This document shows, one piece after another, positions 8,944 to 17,759 of a stretch of 64,000 nt of DNA. Where the stretch lies: NCBI RefSeq assembly GCF_028771845.1, contig NZ_CP118270.1, positions 5,208,001 through 5,272,000 of the forward strand. Direction: 5' to 3'. Both the position numbers and the translations under genes were made by a program. The notes beneath the pieces are model-generated. The model saw only the letters and a program-made list of their open reading frames with translations. It had not been told where the DNA came from and did no database searches. Source of the DNA: Paenibacillus marchantiae. Lineage in GTDB: Bacteria > Bacillota > Bacilli > Paenibacillales > Paenibacillaceae. Every line of letters starts with the position of its first letter. Position 1 is the first letter of the stretch.

Positions 8944-10407
8944 TCAGACACGCTGGGCCGCAGGGAAGCCGAACGAAATTACAGCTCCTCCCTCCTTATG
9001 GTTGGTGGCCTGAATCAGCCCGCCGCAGCGTTCAACAATGGCCCGGGCAATCGCCAGGCCCAGTCCGGACTCACCGTCTTTTCCTTTGACAAAACGGTGG
9101 AATAAGGTGGGCAGCAGCTCCTGCGGAAAGCCGGGACCGTCATCCGAAACGGATAGCGCGATCTTCCCTTTTTCCAAGCTCGCAGTGATGTGAATTTCTT
9201 CTTTGGCGTATCTTGCGGCATTCGTCACGACGTTGAGCAGTGCCTGCAGCAGTTTATCCTGATCAGCCATGATGAACAGCTCTTTATTCTCCGGACAAGC
9301 GATATGGAGTGTAAGTCCTTTCTTTACAAGCAGCGGATTGACACGTTCGGATGTTTCCGTCAACAATTCGTTCAGACTGACCTTGGAAGGTTTGAAGATA
9401 TCCTCTTCACTATCCAGCTTCGCAAGCAGCGTCATTTCGGTCACAATCTTGCCTAATCTACCGCTCTCCCCCAGGATCACGTCCAACCCTTTACGAACGT
9501 TCTCACCTTCAAAGATTCCATCTCGAATGCCCTCCGCATAGCCTGCAATGGACATCAGAGGGGTCTTCAGCTCATGAGAAGCATTCTGGAAAAACTGCTT
9601 CTGCACCTCATTGAACCTGTTCAGTTCGCCAGCCATCTCGTATACCGTCTGTGCCACAGCTCCAATCTCACCGCCAGCCTTGACCAGCTGCACATCCGTG
9701 AAATGACGTTGTTTGACCTTCTTAAGTTCCTGCTTCAGATTCATCAATGGCTGAATCAGCTTTTTCGTAATAAACAAACTGAGCAGGAACATAATGGCTC
9801 CAACGATACAGATCACCAGGATGAGACGCCCCAGAAGCGCCTGTTCAATTGCTTTGATCTTGCTCATGGGCGTCAACAGAGTCAGGGTTCCTTGGGGGAT
9901 GGGACTGACATCCATCACATAACGCCCATCCGTTCCCTTCCACAGATCCTTGATGCTGGACGAAGTGACCGCTGTGTATTTCGACAAGTTTGCTGGTACA
10001 GCTTCAGTCAATGTGTTACTGCTCGCCATTCCGGTTGTACCACTCACAGACAAAGTCCCTGACAGCACATTTCCGTTAAAATCAGTGACAAAGGCTTCAA
10101 CATCCGCAGGAATGAGTGTTGAAGGAGCACTCGTAACTTCTCCCGTTACCAACTGGACGGACTGCATACCCGTAATATTCGAATTAGGCATCGTGATCGC
10201 AGCTCCAGTGGAAAGTACAGGACTCATTGTGATATCCCCTGCTTTCGTTATAGAAGCGGACATCGCCGCACTTAACGTCTTGAGATCATTCTTCTCTGTC
10301 CCAATGAAATGATCCAGCAGCACATAATGAAGTAAAACGGCCGTGACGGAGAGGATCAGAACCAGTGACAATCCGAATGCAAGGTTAATTTGATGAACAA
10401 GTTTCAT
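8944..10407 (-). CDS. Membrane sensor histidine kinase
   Basis: A 487-residue kinase. A transmembrane helix near residues 10-30, an extracytoplasmic sensor of about 165 residues, a second helix near 200-225 and a HAMP linker precede the phosphoacceptor H278 in 'NASHELKTPLMS'. The ATPase domain carries the N box 'LLNVVTNAARYA', G1 'DDGPGF' and G2 'GLGLAIARAI'. The start at 10407 is one base after the stop of the response regulator, with GGAG inside the regulator's last codons, so the pair is translationally coupled. The signal is unknown. Confidence 0.9.
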   Translation of the reverse strand: MKLVHQINLAFGLSLVLILSVTAVLLHYVLLDHFIGTEKNDLKTLSAAMSASITKAGDITMSPVLSTGAAITMPNSNITGMQSVQLVTGEVTSAPSTLIPADVEAFVTDFNGNVLSGTLSVSGTTGMASSNTLTEAVPANLSKYTAVTSSSIKDLWKGTDGRYVMDVSPIPQGTLTLLTPMSKIKAIEQALLGRLILVICIVGAIMFLLSLFITKKLIQPLMNLKQELKKVKQRHFTDVQLVKAGGEIGAVAQTVYEMAGELNRFNEVQKQFFQNASHELKTPLMSIAGYAEGIRDGIFEGENVRKGLDVILGESGRLGKIVTEMTLLAKLDSEEDIFKPSKVSLNELLTETSERVNPLLVKKGLTLHIACPENKELFIMADQDKLLQALLNVVTNAARYAKEEIHITASLEKGKIALSVSDDGPGFPQELLPTLFHRFVKGKDGESGLGLAIARAIVERCGGLIQATNHKEGGAVISFGFPAAQRV

Positions 10408-10408
10408 A

Positions 10409-11125
10409 TTAAACTTCACTCCGATCTGTACGCATACGATACCCGTGTCCCCACACCGACTCGACGGGAAGTTCCTCAATTTTTTTGCGAATCCGCTTAA
10501 TTAAATGATCCACGGCACGGTCACTGCCAAAATAATCTTCTCCCCAGACAAAACTGAGCAGCTCGTCCCTCGTAAACGCACGATTCGGATGTTCAGCCAG
10601 TACCTTGAGCATGGTGAATTCTTTGCTGGTCAGCTCCACTTCTTCCCCTCTCCATATGGCCCGCCTCTCTTCCAACATTAATTGAAGATCACCGGTATCG
10701 ATTCTTGGCGTCGCAGCTTCGCTTACAACAGCTCTTTCTTCCGCACCGGTAAGTCTAATCCAACGTTCCAGCTGCCGCTTGATGCGGGCTACCAGCTCAC
10801 GGGGGCTGAAAGGCTTCACTAGATAATCGTCACTGCCTAGCTCAAGGCCAAGTATTTTGTCCACCTCATTATCCTTCGCCGAGATCATAATAATGGGTAC
10901 CTCTCCTTCACTACGGATGCGTTTGCACAATTCATAGCCATCCATTCCGGGCAGCATAATATCCATCACCCACATGCTCGGCGGACTTATTCTATATAAA
11001 GACCAGGCATCCTCGGCATTAGCAAGGCCTATCGTTCGATAGTTCTCTTTGTGCAAATAAGCTTGAATCAGTGTGCGTATATTCTCGTCATCATCTACAA
11101 CCGCGATGAGGTAATCGTTATTCAT
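10409..11125 (-). CDS. OmpR/PhoB-family response regulator
   Basis: A 238-residue regulator. The receiver domain has the acidic pocket D11-D13, phosphoacceptor D55 in 'WVMDIMLPGMDGYE', and the conserved lysine in 'DDYLVKPFSPREL'. The C-terminal winged helix ends with the usual 'DRAVDHLIKRIRKKIE' recognition helix and 'VWGHGYR'. It is paired with the downstream kinase. It lies back to back with a secreted protein gene 161 bases away, a likely target; that link is inferred from arrangement only. Confidence 0.9.
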   Translation of the reverse strand: MNNDYLIAVVDDDENIRTLIQAYLHKENYRTIGLANAEDAWSLYRISPPSMWVMDIMLPGMDGYELCKRIRSEGEVPIIMISAKDNEVDKILGLELGSDDYLVKPFSPRELVARIKRQLERWIRLTGAEERAVVSEAATPRIDTGDLQLMLEERRAIWRGEEVELTSKEFTMLKVLAEHPNRAFTRDELLSFVWGEDYFGSDRAVDHLIKRIRKKIEELPVESVWGHGYRMRTDRSEV

Positions 11126-11286
11126 GAACGGGGCCTCCTGTACTTTTCTCTATAGTGAGTATACCAAAGGTATATATATGGGAAGAGCTTTGCCATTGTT
11201 TTTCCACAATTACACCAATATTGTGCCACACTCCTTCGGTAAATTGATAACTGTAAGACAAACCAAACCATAAGGAGTGTTACGAA

Positions 11287-12051
11287 ATGAACTACAGTTT
11301 TAAATTCAGAAATGTTGCCCTGTCCGCCCTGCTGCTCACTGCGATCTCCGCACCGATTGTCGCGAATGCCGACAGCGCCGCTAACGCAAATGCTGTTACA
11401 AATGGAACTGCTACCTTGAAAGAAGCTAAATCCGCCATTGCGACCTTTACATTGGCTAATCCGGTGGAGCAGGCCAAAAAGTACGCGCCAGAAACAGTAA
11501 GCGAATGGGAAAAAACGCTAGCCCGTTACAATAAACTGCTTTCACAAAACTATACATCCCAAGTAATGGCCACTTTGGTTGCTGTTGACGTAGACTCTGA
11601 CGAATGGAAGAAAGTTTCCGAGAACGCCAAACCAGGTGAGATCAAAGAAATGCAGGCCTTAAAGGTTGAGGAAGGCAAACTTACCCCAGTTGAGAGTGTA
11701 AAAGCCGAAAAATTACCTAATTCCGAAAATAAGAACACCTTGTCTTTCTCCATTACCACAAGCAGTTCGGATCTGAAAGGATTAGTTGAGAATGCAGAAT
11801 CTGGAGTGGCAATTGCCGTCAGCCCTCTGAATCTTGACGAAAAATCAACCGGAACAACAAGCGCGGTTATAGCAAATGCTGAAAGTCTTCAATTTAGCGG
11901 TACTACAGCTGCCAGTGCATTCTTCTTAGCACAAAGTAATTTGAATAATGCTGTAACAGCAAAGGACGAAGCGGCAATCAAGACTTCCCTTGCCGACCTT
12001 CTGAAGCAATACAAAGCGCAAATTACTGAGCTAGAGGCAGCTCAAGAGTAG
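11287..12051 (+). CDS. Secreted protein of unknown function
   Basis: A 254-residue protein with a Sec signal peptide (basic start, hydrophobic run at residues 10-24, likely cleavage after 'IVANA' near residue 28). The mature part is alanine-, lysine- and glutamate-rich, probably mostly helical at both ends, with no cysteine and no membrane anchor. I recognise no domain. It starts after AAGGAGTG, stands alone, and ends before two terminators. Its divergence from a two-component system suggests a role in an envelope response. Confidence 0.7.
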   Translation: MNYSFKFRNVALSALLLTAISAPIVANADSAANANAVTNGTATLKEAKSAIATFTLANPVEQAKKYAPETVSEWEKTLARYNKLLSQNYTSQVMATLVAVDVDSDEWKKVSENAKPGEIKEMQALKVEEGKLTPVESVKAEKLPNSENKNTLSFSITTSSSDLKGLVENAESGVAIAVSPLNLDEKSTGTTSAVIANAESLQFSGTTAASAFFLAQSNLNNAVTAKDEAAIKTSLADLLKQYKAQITELEAAQE

Positions 12052-12128
12052 GTTTAAATACATTTCAGCTTTAACTACATCATTAAGCAAAAACGCCAAA
12101 TCTTACACGAACTAAAAGACCGAACGCC

Positions 12129-12175
12129 AACAACCAGCAAGCCTCCACATGGAAGCCTGCTGGTTGTTGTTTTGT
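12129..12175 (+). terminator. Terminator of the secreted protein gene
   Basis: Eleven-base perfect arms (AACAACCAGCA at 12129-12139, TGCTGGTTGTT at 12158-12168) followed by GTTTTGTTGG, 78 bases after the stop codon. Confidence 0.75.
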
Positions 12176-12214
12176 TGGCTATAAGCTATATCTGCTACGT
12201 GTTATCTAATGCCT

Positions 12215-12243
12215 GCCCTGATCTTAAATGAGTCAGGGCTTTT
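12215..12243 (+). terminator. Second, back-up terminator
   Basis: GCCCTGA (12215-12221) pairs with TCAGGGC (12233-12239) and is followed by TTTT on the plus strand. It lies between the convergent secreted-protein gene and the GH38 gene. Confidence 0.6.
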
Positions 12244-12253
12244 GCTCTTCGGT

Positions 12254-14770
12254 TTATTTTTCGTTAACCCGGGTAACTACAAATGGCTCGTTCAACGCCT
12301 GCAGAGCTGCGGCCATATCTTCAGCTGAAAGTCTGCTGCCAGCCGAAATATGATATTGAAACTCATAGAAGCCGCCCAAGGTCGCTTTGAAATTCGTTTC
12401 CCAATAATTCGTCATCAGCCAGGCATAGGCTTCCGGTTGAGCGTCAGGCGTTTGCTGGGTGTGGACCTTTCTGGTCCCGTAATCCAGCGTTCCCCATTGC
12501 ACGAGAGGTGTGTCCGGGACAGCAAGCAGCAGACTGCGGTCATGATCCCGCCAGGCAATGCCCGACTGTACAGCGGAATAATCCAGGCAAGTTCCCGGAA
12601 TCTGATCCTTCCAGGGGCGAACGAGGCCTCCTGGCTTGTCGGCAAACAGGGTAACCGGCCCAGTGCCTCCCGGGTTGAACGGCAGGGCCAGATAAACGTT
12701 CTCCGGATTCCAGATGCTCTCTTTATGGAACCGCGCCGAAATATCCATCCGGTTTTGACGGGTATAGATCCGCAAGTGTAGTGAAAAATAGGCGATACCC
12801 TTGAGCTGATAACCAAGCTCAACGGTAGCATACAGCGGTCCATTATCCACCGCTCGCACGGAGATAAGCTGACCAACCGAACGCTCCACGTTCAAGCCTT
12901 TACGGTTGCGTCCCATTTTGGAACGGACGCTCCATACCTGAGATGCATCCGCAGGGTTCGCCGGATTGGTCACCTCATAGATGGGTGTAAATGCCCCATA
13001 CAGATCATCCGCTTTCAACAGTTCGCGTCCTGTCTCCTTATCGATCCACGACACAATGCCGCGCTCTTTCGACCAAGTCAAGCGTACAAAAGGGGACTCC
13101 AGCCCAGTTTGGCAAACGGAGATCGGCGCTTGCTGTCCGCCTGTCGTTAAGGAATACATATCCTCCATATCGTACACCTGGTCAGCGCCGATCAGCTTTG
13201 AATTGGAGGTTGACGTTAAGGAAGAATGACTCTTCTGCGCTGCCAGGAGTGGGCGCAGAATCAGTATGCAGCTCTCCATGCCTTGGAGTTTAAGCTCCGC
13301 AATAATCGTCTGCGGGTGGCTTGACTGCTGGATCAGCACCTGTCCCGTGTCCTCACGGATTACTTCTACTCCGTTTAATAGCTCATCCGGTTCCCATCCT
13401 TCAAGCTTCAACTGAACCAACTCGGTTACCTCCCGCTCCGAGAGATTCGTTACCTTGAAGCGATAAGGACGCCCCGGGTACAAGGTGGCGGCATTATCGG
13501 CAAGCAGCACCTGATCTAGCGCGCGGTAAGCAAGCTTGCTTGCCTCTGCAGCGTTAGCTGTCTTGCGAACCTCAAGCATCTGCACATTTTTGTGCCACGG
13601 TTCATAAACAGAGGAGTGATACCCCCAAGTGTGTTCGGCATAAAGAGTAAGCGCCTGCTCTACAGCCTCGATTTCCTGGAGACTAACACTTTTCTGTTCA
13701 GGGTCGAGCTTTTCCACCTTGCGAAGTGTCCGCTGTGCGTCACGGTAAATCTGAGTGTGCATCGGTGTGGAGCTTACACCGTCCGACCACCAGTCAGGCC
13801 AATCCCCTTTATGCACAGGCAGACCATCCGTCCCTTCCTCCTTCAAGCGGGCAAAAAAGCCACTCAACGTACTCATCTCCACGGAAATCCCCTCGCCGTT
13901 TTGACGGTTCCATGCATCGATCCATTCCATGATTGCGCTATTGGGCGATCCGTTGTCTGTGGGCAATCCGGACAGCATCATCGGCACGAAATCGTATGGA
14001 TACTGCTCCGCCTCAAGCTGGGCCAAGTACCGGTGGATGCGAATATTGGCGATTTGATTATGAATGTTCGCTGTTTCCACAAGTCTGTGGCCGAATTCAT
14101 CACGAATCATGTATTTGCCAAGCGCACCAGGACAGAAACCAAGCTCGTTGCCAAGCATGTAGTGGTCTCCATTCCAGACCAGCAGGCGTTCCCCACTTGG
14201 AGCTTCCCACCAGAAAGGGGACTGCTTGCGGCCCAGCGCATACATGCCGTGATGAGTATGTATACAGCTGAATAAATGTCCGATTCCGTTATTTAGCAGG
14301 CTATCGGCATATCCCCAGCTGTAGCCATTGATATCCGCCGTCATCGCACTGTCTATTGGGTGACCGATAGATTTGGCATATGTCTGAGCTTTGCTGTGTA
14401 TTTTGTTCAACAACTGTAGGTCGGGCAGCTCAGTCATATTCAAATACGTGCCGGAGAGCTCGATATCGCCGCGCCGCACGGCATCAGCAAATGCAACTTT
14501 TTCCTCGTCTCGAGCCTGCTTCAGGAATTGCTCCACAGCCCAGAAGGTCTCACAGGTCCAACGGAACCCTTTCCACTCGGGGTTTACACCGTTATGGGCA
14601 TCATTAACAATACGCAGCGCCTGACGGATAAAATCGATATGATATTGTTCAATCTTCTCCTGCCGGTCAGTATAACCAATGTCAGTATGGGAATGGTGAA
14701 TGACATATATTTTCCATTTCCGTTTAAGCGTCGGGATGGCGGCCTGTTTGATTTGTTGTTCGAGTGTCAT
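12254..14770 (-). CDS. Glycoside hydrolase family 38 alpha-mannosidase-like protein (DUF5054 type)
   Basis: An 838-residue protein with no signal peptide. The N-terminal GH38 barrel shows the zinc motif 'IHHSHTDIGYTD' (H28 and D30) and a likely nucleophile D146 in 'MTADINGYSWGYADSL'. The C-terminal half is the beta-sandwich usual for GH38. Family members remove alpha-linked mannose. The start follows AAAGGAG. It ends an operon with a ROK kinase and a mannose-6-phosphate isomerase, which supports intracellular release of mannose. The text is divergent from the well-studied alpha-mannosidases, so the exact glycosidic linkage is open. Confidence 0.8.
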   Translation of the reverse strand: MTLEQQIKQAAIPTLKRKWKIYVIHHSHTDIGYTDRQEKIEQYHIDFIRQALRIVNDAHNGVNPEWKGFRWTCETFWAVEQFLKQARDEEKVAFADAVRRGDIELSGTYLNMTELPDLQLLNKIHSKAQTYAKSIGHPIDSAMTADINGYSWGYADSLLNNGIGHLFSCIHTHHGMYALGRKQSPFWWEAPSGERLLVWNGDHYMLGNELGFCPGALGKYMIRDEFGHRLVETANIHNQIANIRIHRYLAQLEAEQYPYDFVPMMLSGLPTDNGSPNSAIMEWIDAWNRQNGEGISVEMSTLSGFFARLKEEGTDGLPVHKGDWPDWWSDGVSSTPMHTQIYRDAQRTLRKVEKLDPEQKSVSLQEIEAVEQALTLYAEHTWGYHSSVYEPWHKNVQMLEVRKTANAAEASKLAYRALDQVLLADNAATLYPGRPYRFKVTNLSEREVTELVQLKLEGWEPDELLNGVEVIREDTGQVLIQQSSHPQTIIAELKLQGMESCILILRPLLAAQKSHSSLTSTSNSKLIGADQVYDMEDMYSLTTGGQQAPISVCQTGLESPFVRLTWSKERGIVSWIDKETGRELLKADDLYGAFTPIYEVTNPANPADASQVWSVRSKMGRNRKGLNVERSVGQLISVRAVDNGPLYATVELGYQLKGIAYFSLHLRIYTRQNRMDISARFHKESIWNPENVYLALPFNPGGTGPVTLFADKPGGLVRPWKDQIPGTCLDYSAVQSGIAWRDHDRSLLLAVPDTPLVQWGTLDYGTRKVHTQQTPDAQPEAYAWLMTNYWETNFKATLGGFYEFQYHISAGSRLSAEDMAAALQALNEPFVVTRVNEK

Positions 14771-14794
14771 CTTTTTTTCTCCTTTATTGGTGGA

Positions 14795-15763
14795 TTAGGT
14801 ACCTTTTACGAGTTGGAAAATCCCGTGGAACACATGCTCTTGCATTTGTTTCTCATTATGCTGAGAAATCTTCTCGGGCAAGAGCGCTTCCGAAAGCGCG
14901 CCGCCAAATAGATCATGGGTTTCGGCAATTTGTCCCCCCAGGATCAGACGAGCGGGGCGAAACTCTGCCACGTACGGACGCAACATTTCCCCAAGCCGCT
15001 GGCCGTAAAGCTGCCATACACGGATGGCGGAGGAATTTCCCTGTCTGGCCGCTATGGCCAGATGGTACACGTCCTCTCCCTGCCTTCGAGCATCATGGCT
15101 ATCTGCCAAGGCCAAAATCCCTCGGCTTCCGAACAGATCATCCACGGTTCCTCCGTTGTATTGCTCGGCATACAACATGCCTGAGTCGGGAATTCCCCAT
15201 TTTCCACTGACAATGGACCGGTTCTCAACGAAAGCGGAGCCAAGACCCGTTCCCAATGTAAGGCAAAGCAATCTGTCCTGTGGAAAAAGCCTGCTGACCC
15301 CCAGAGCGAACAGGGCAGCATCATTGCCAAAACGAATATCTGCGGCGGCAAGCTGGGTCATCCATGTAGGAGCAGTGGGCTCCGCTGCAAGCGCCGTTAA
15401 TTCACACCGCAGCAGTGTTTTTAGATTGAATTCATAAAGCTGCTCGTATTTATTCAATCCCTGGATACGGGAAACGCCTGTGTCGTATTCAAAAGGGCCG
15501 GGGAAAGCAAAACCGATGTGAAAATTGGCAAAAGTGCCCCGGGTCCCTTTATCGGTACTTAGCCTCTCCATGTAGGCGACGTATGCCGCGGCAAGCTCCT
15601 GGATCACGCCAGCCAGATTGGAGGCGATTTCATACGCGCTACTGTCGGAGTGCGATGACCTTTTGACATAAAGTTGTGGTAGAAGATTCCCGTCACTCAG
15701 TACAACGGCACCCTTCAAAAAGGTCCCCCCGGCATCAATGGCAATCGTTACGTCAGGGTTCAT
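14795..15763 (-). CDS. ROK-family sugar kinase, probably for mannose
   Basis: A 322-residue cytosolic protein with the sugar-kinase phosphate motif 'AIDAGGTFLKGAV' at its N-terminus, 'GFAFPGPFEY', and the ATP-site motif 'LTLGTGLGSAFVENR'. ROK kinases phosphorylate hexoses at O6. Unusually, the zinc-finger motif CxCGxxGCxE that most ROK proteins have after the catalytic loop is absent; the region reads 'GTVDDLFGSRGI'. Its ATG overlaps the end of the isomerase gene by four bases. Mannose as substrate is inferred from its place between a GH38 enzyme and an isomerase. Confidence 0.8.
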   Translation of the reverse strand: MNPDVTIAIDAGGTFLKGAVVLSDGNLLPQLYVKRSSHSDSSAYEIASNLAGVIQELAAAYVAYMERLSTDKGTRGTFANFHIGFAFPGPFEYDTGVSRIQGLNKYEQLYEFNLKTLLRCELTALAAEPTAPTWMTQLAAADIRFGNDAALFALGVSRLFPQDRLLCLTLGTGLGSAFVENRSIVSGKWGIPDSGMLYAEQYNGGTVDDLFGSRGILALADSHDARRQGEDVYHLAIAARQGNSSAIRVWQLYGQRLGEMLRPYVAEFRPARLILGGQIAETHDLFGGALSEALLPEKISQHNEKQMQEHVFHGIFQLVKGT

Positions 15764-17664
15764 AAAGGTTCACCAGATTTCCAGTGATGCGGAAGCAGAG
15801 GCGTGTTCCAGTCTGGGGAAACCTGTGCCCGGATCAGAGTGCACGATCGGTCACCCAGAGACTCCAGACGGAAACCTCCGACGGAGGCAGGAACGATATA
15901 CGCTTCCGCGTACCCCCACTCCACAGCCGCTGCCTCATCATCCAGCGGAGTCAGCCGCACACGATCGCCTTCTACGAGGTTGAACATAACAAACTCTCCA
16001 GCCGTGTCGTCGATCCACTCTCCGTCCAGTTTTAATCTTTTGATCTGAAAAAGCAGATCCTCCCGTTCGCCCAGCAGCTCTTCCTTGCTGTCTCCCTGTA
16101 CCCGGCTTTCCTTTGGAACCGCTATCAACTGCTTCTGAACGTATTCCGTGTCAAACTGTTCCTGCATGTTGGCTCTGGCATGATCGCCGTTGATCGGACG
16201 CGGCCGCCCGTCTCTGTCTAGCCGCAAATGGTCGTATATTTTGAAGGTAAACCACCAGGTTGTCGAAGAGATCTCCAGCACCAGATTGTTTTTGCCCGAA
16301 AAATGTACGGCTCCCGGCGGGATCAGAAACAGGTCACCCTTATTCGCATCCCAAATATTCACATATTCTGGGATCTTCAGCGGTTGTCCCAAGGTGTGGG
16401 CCGATTCAACCGCCTGAAGCAGCTCCTCCCCGGTTGTACCCTCTGTGAAACCCAGTCCCACAAAAGGTTTGGTGCCTTCCTTCTGTTCCATAATGTAATA
16501 GGATTCCTGCTGCGTCATCGTTTCGTTGAAGCTCTGCTCGATGTAAGCCTGCTGGGGGTGGACCTGCAAAGACAGATGATCCCCGTCAATCGTATCGAGA
16601 TAATCAAACCGGATCGGAAAATAGTCGCCAAACAGTTGCACATTGCGCTCGCCCATAATTGCTTCTGGATGAGCAGACAGTAATAGCGGGAAAGGAAGCT
16701 CCACTATAAAATCCCGATAACCGATTAATATCGTGTTTTCCGGTGCGATAGGTTCAAACCCCCATGCGCAGTTATTCCAATCCTTAGGTAGGTCGCATAG
16801 TTCTTTTAAATACTGTCCGCCCCAAATCCCCGGTGCAAAAAACGGCTTTACTCGAAAAGGCTGCTGGGCTGTTGAAGCCAAAAGTCGGCGCAGCATAGGA
16901 ACGGTGACCAAAATGGGTCGTTCCCGGTTGTTCGTATCCACGTAGTAGTCAAAGTCATACAAGTGGCGTTTGCGATATTCCTCCCAGACGGGCCACTCCA
17001 GAAACAAGGCCTGTTTATAGGTTTCGACCGTATCCAGGCAAGGACCTAACCCCAGAGACCCCATCCCCTGCTGATGCAGTTTCTGCTGTGCTTCTCTCGA
17101 TAAGTCGCAAAATAGAGAAACGTTCGTTAAACCTGATGCTGTAGAAAGGAAACCAGAGCCAGGCCCAAAGGTCACAACGATGGGGGCTAACTGATCTACG
17201 TTCGGCGACTGGGCCTCTGCATGTTCAGCGGAATGATAAAGCCGAAGTTGATCGTCTACATCACTGAGCCAGACCGACTGTGCACGTGGTCGGAAATAAT
17301 CCTTAACGCTGACGTCCGAGGCTACAACGCCAAAAGCACGGTTATCCGTCAGATAAGGGTGAAACTGCTGAAGCAAATCTGCAGAAGACTTTAAATAATC
17401 AGCGCTGTCAATCTCAATTAAAGCCCTGCTCTCTAGGTGGCAGCGCGACCGAAGTATTTCCAGACATTCGCTGAATGCGGCACCATGCGTACCGTCAATG
17501 ACCATATAAAAAGGAAGCAAATCATTCTGTACACATTCGGGCCAAATTAGATCAAGCCATTCTTCATACGCATTCCAGATCCCCGGTTCTGCCTCTTGGT
17601 CGGGCTGAAGCTGAATGAAATTAATTGGGTTGGTTTGAAAGGCCAAAGGGGCTATTCGGGGCAT
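15760..17664 (-). CDS. Class I mannose-6-phosphate isomerase with an extra N-terminal domain
   Basis: A 634-residue protein, much longer than the usual 310-390. The isomerase begins near residue 265 ('VKPFFAPGIWGGQYLKEL'), with likely metal ligands Q367 and H369 in 'LSLQVHPQ', E387 in 'ESYYIM' and H454 in 'IPPGAVHFSG'. It would convert mannose-6-phosphate to fructose-6-phosphate. The first 260 residues contain 'YMVIDGTHGAAFSE', which could be a decayed P-loop of a nucleoside-kinase-like fold; no intact GxxxxGK[ST] is present. The start at 17664 has GGAGG eight bases upstream; an in-frame TTG at 17679 lies on top of that site. First gene of the alpha-mannoside cassette. Confidence 0.82.
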   Translation of the reverse strand: MPRIAPLAFQTNPINFIQLQPDQEAEPGIWNAYEEWLDLIWPECVQNDLLPFYMVIDGTHGAAFSECLEILRSRCHLESRALIEIDSADYLKSSADLLQQFHPYLTDNRAFGVVASDVSVKDYFRPRAQSVWLSDVDDQLRLYHSAEHAEAQSPNVDQLAPIVVTFGPGSGFLSTASGLTNVSLFCDLSREAQQKLHQQGMGSLGLGPCLDTVETYKQALFLEWPVWEEYRKRHLYDFDYYVDTNNRERPILVTVPMLRRLLASTAQQPFRVKPFFAPGIWGGQYLKELCDLPKDWNNCAWGFEPIAPENTILIGYRDFIVELPFPLLLSAHPEAIMGERNVQLFGDYFPIRFDYLDTIDGDHLSLQVHPQQAYIEQSFNETMTQQESYYIMEQKEGTKPFVGLGFTEGTTGEELLQAVESAHTLGQPLKIPEYVNIWDANKGDLFLIPPGAVHFSGKNNLVLEISSTTWWFTFKIYDHLRLDRDGRPRPINGDHARANMQEQFDTEYVQKQLIAVPKESRVQGDSKEELLGEREDLLFQIKRLKLDGEWIDDTAGEFVMFNLVEGDRVRLTPLDDEAAAVEWGYAEAYIVPASVGGFRLESLGDRSCTLIRAQVSPDWNTPLLPHHWKSGEPL

Positions 17665-17759
17665 GTTTAAAACCTCCAACTCTATATCGATTTATGTTCA
17701 TCATTGTATAGGGAGTTGGAGGTGCTGTCTTTAAACGATCAAGCTGTGTTTTTGTACAA

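Noticed and set aside
13592..14275. A 227-codon plus-strand open frame inside the GH38 gene
   Set aside because: It is a shadow of the codon bias of the GH38 gene; the composition is Arg/His/Pro-rich and unstructured.
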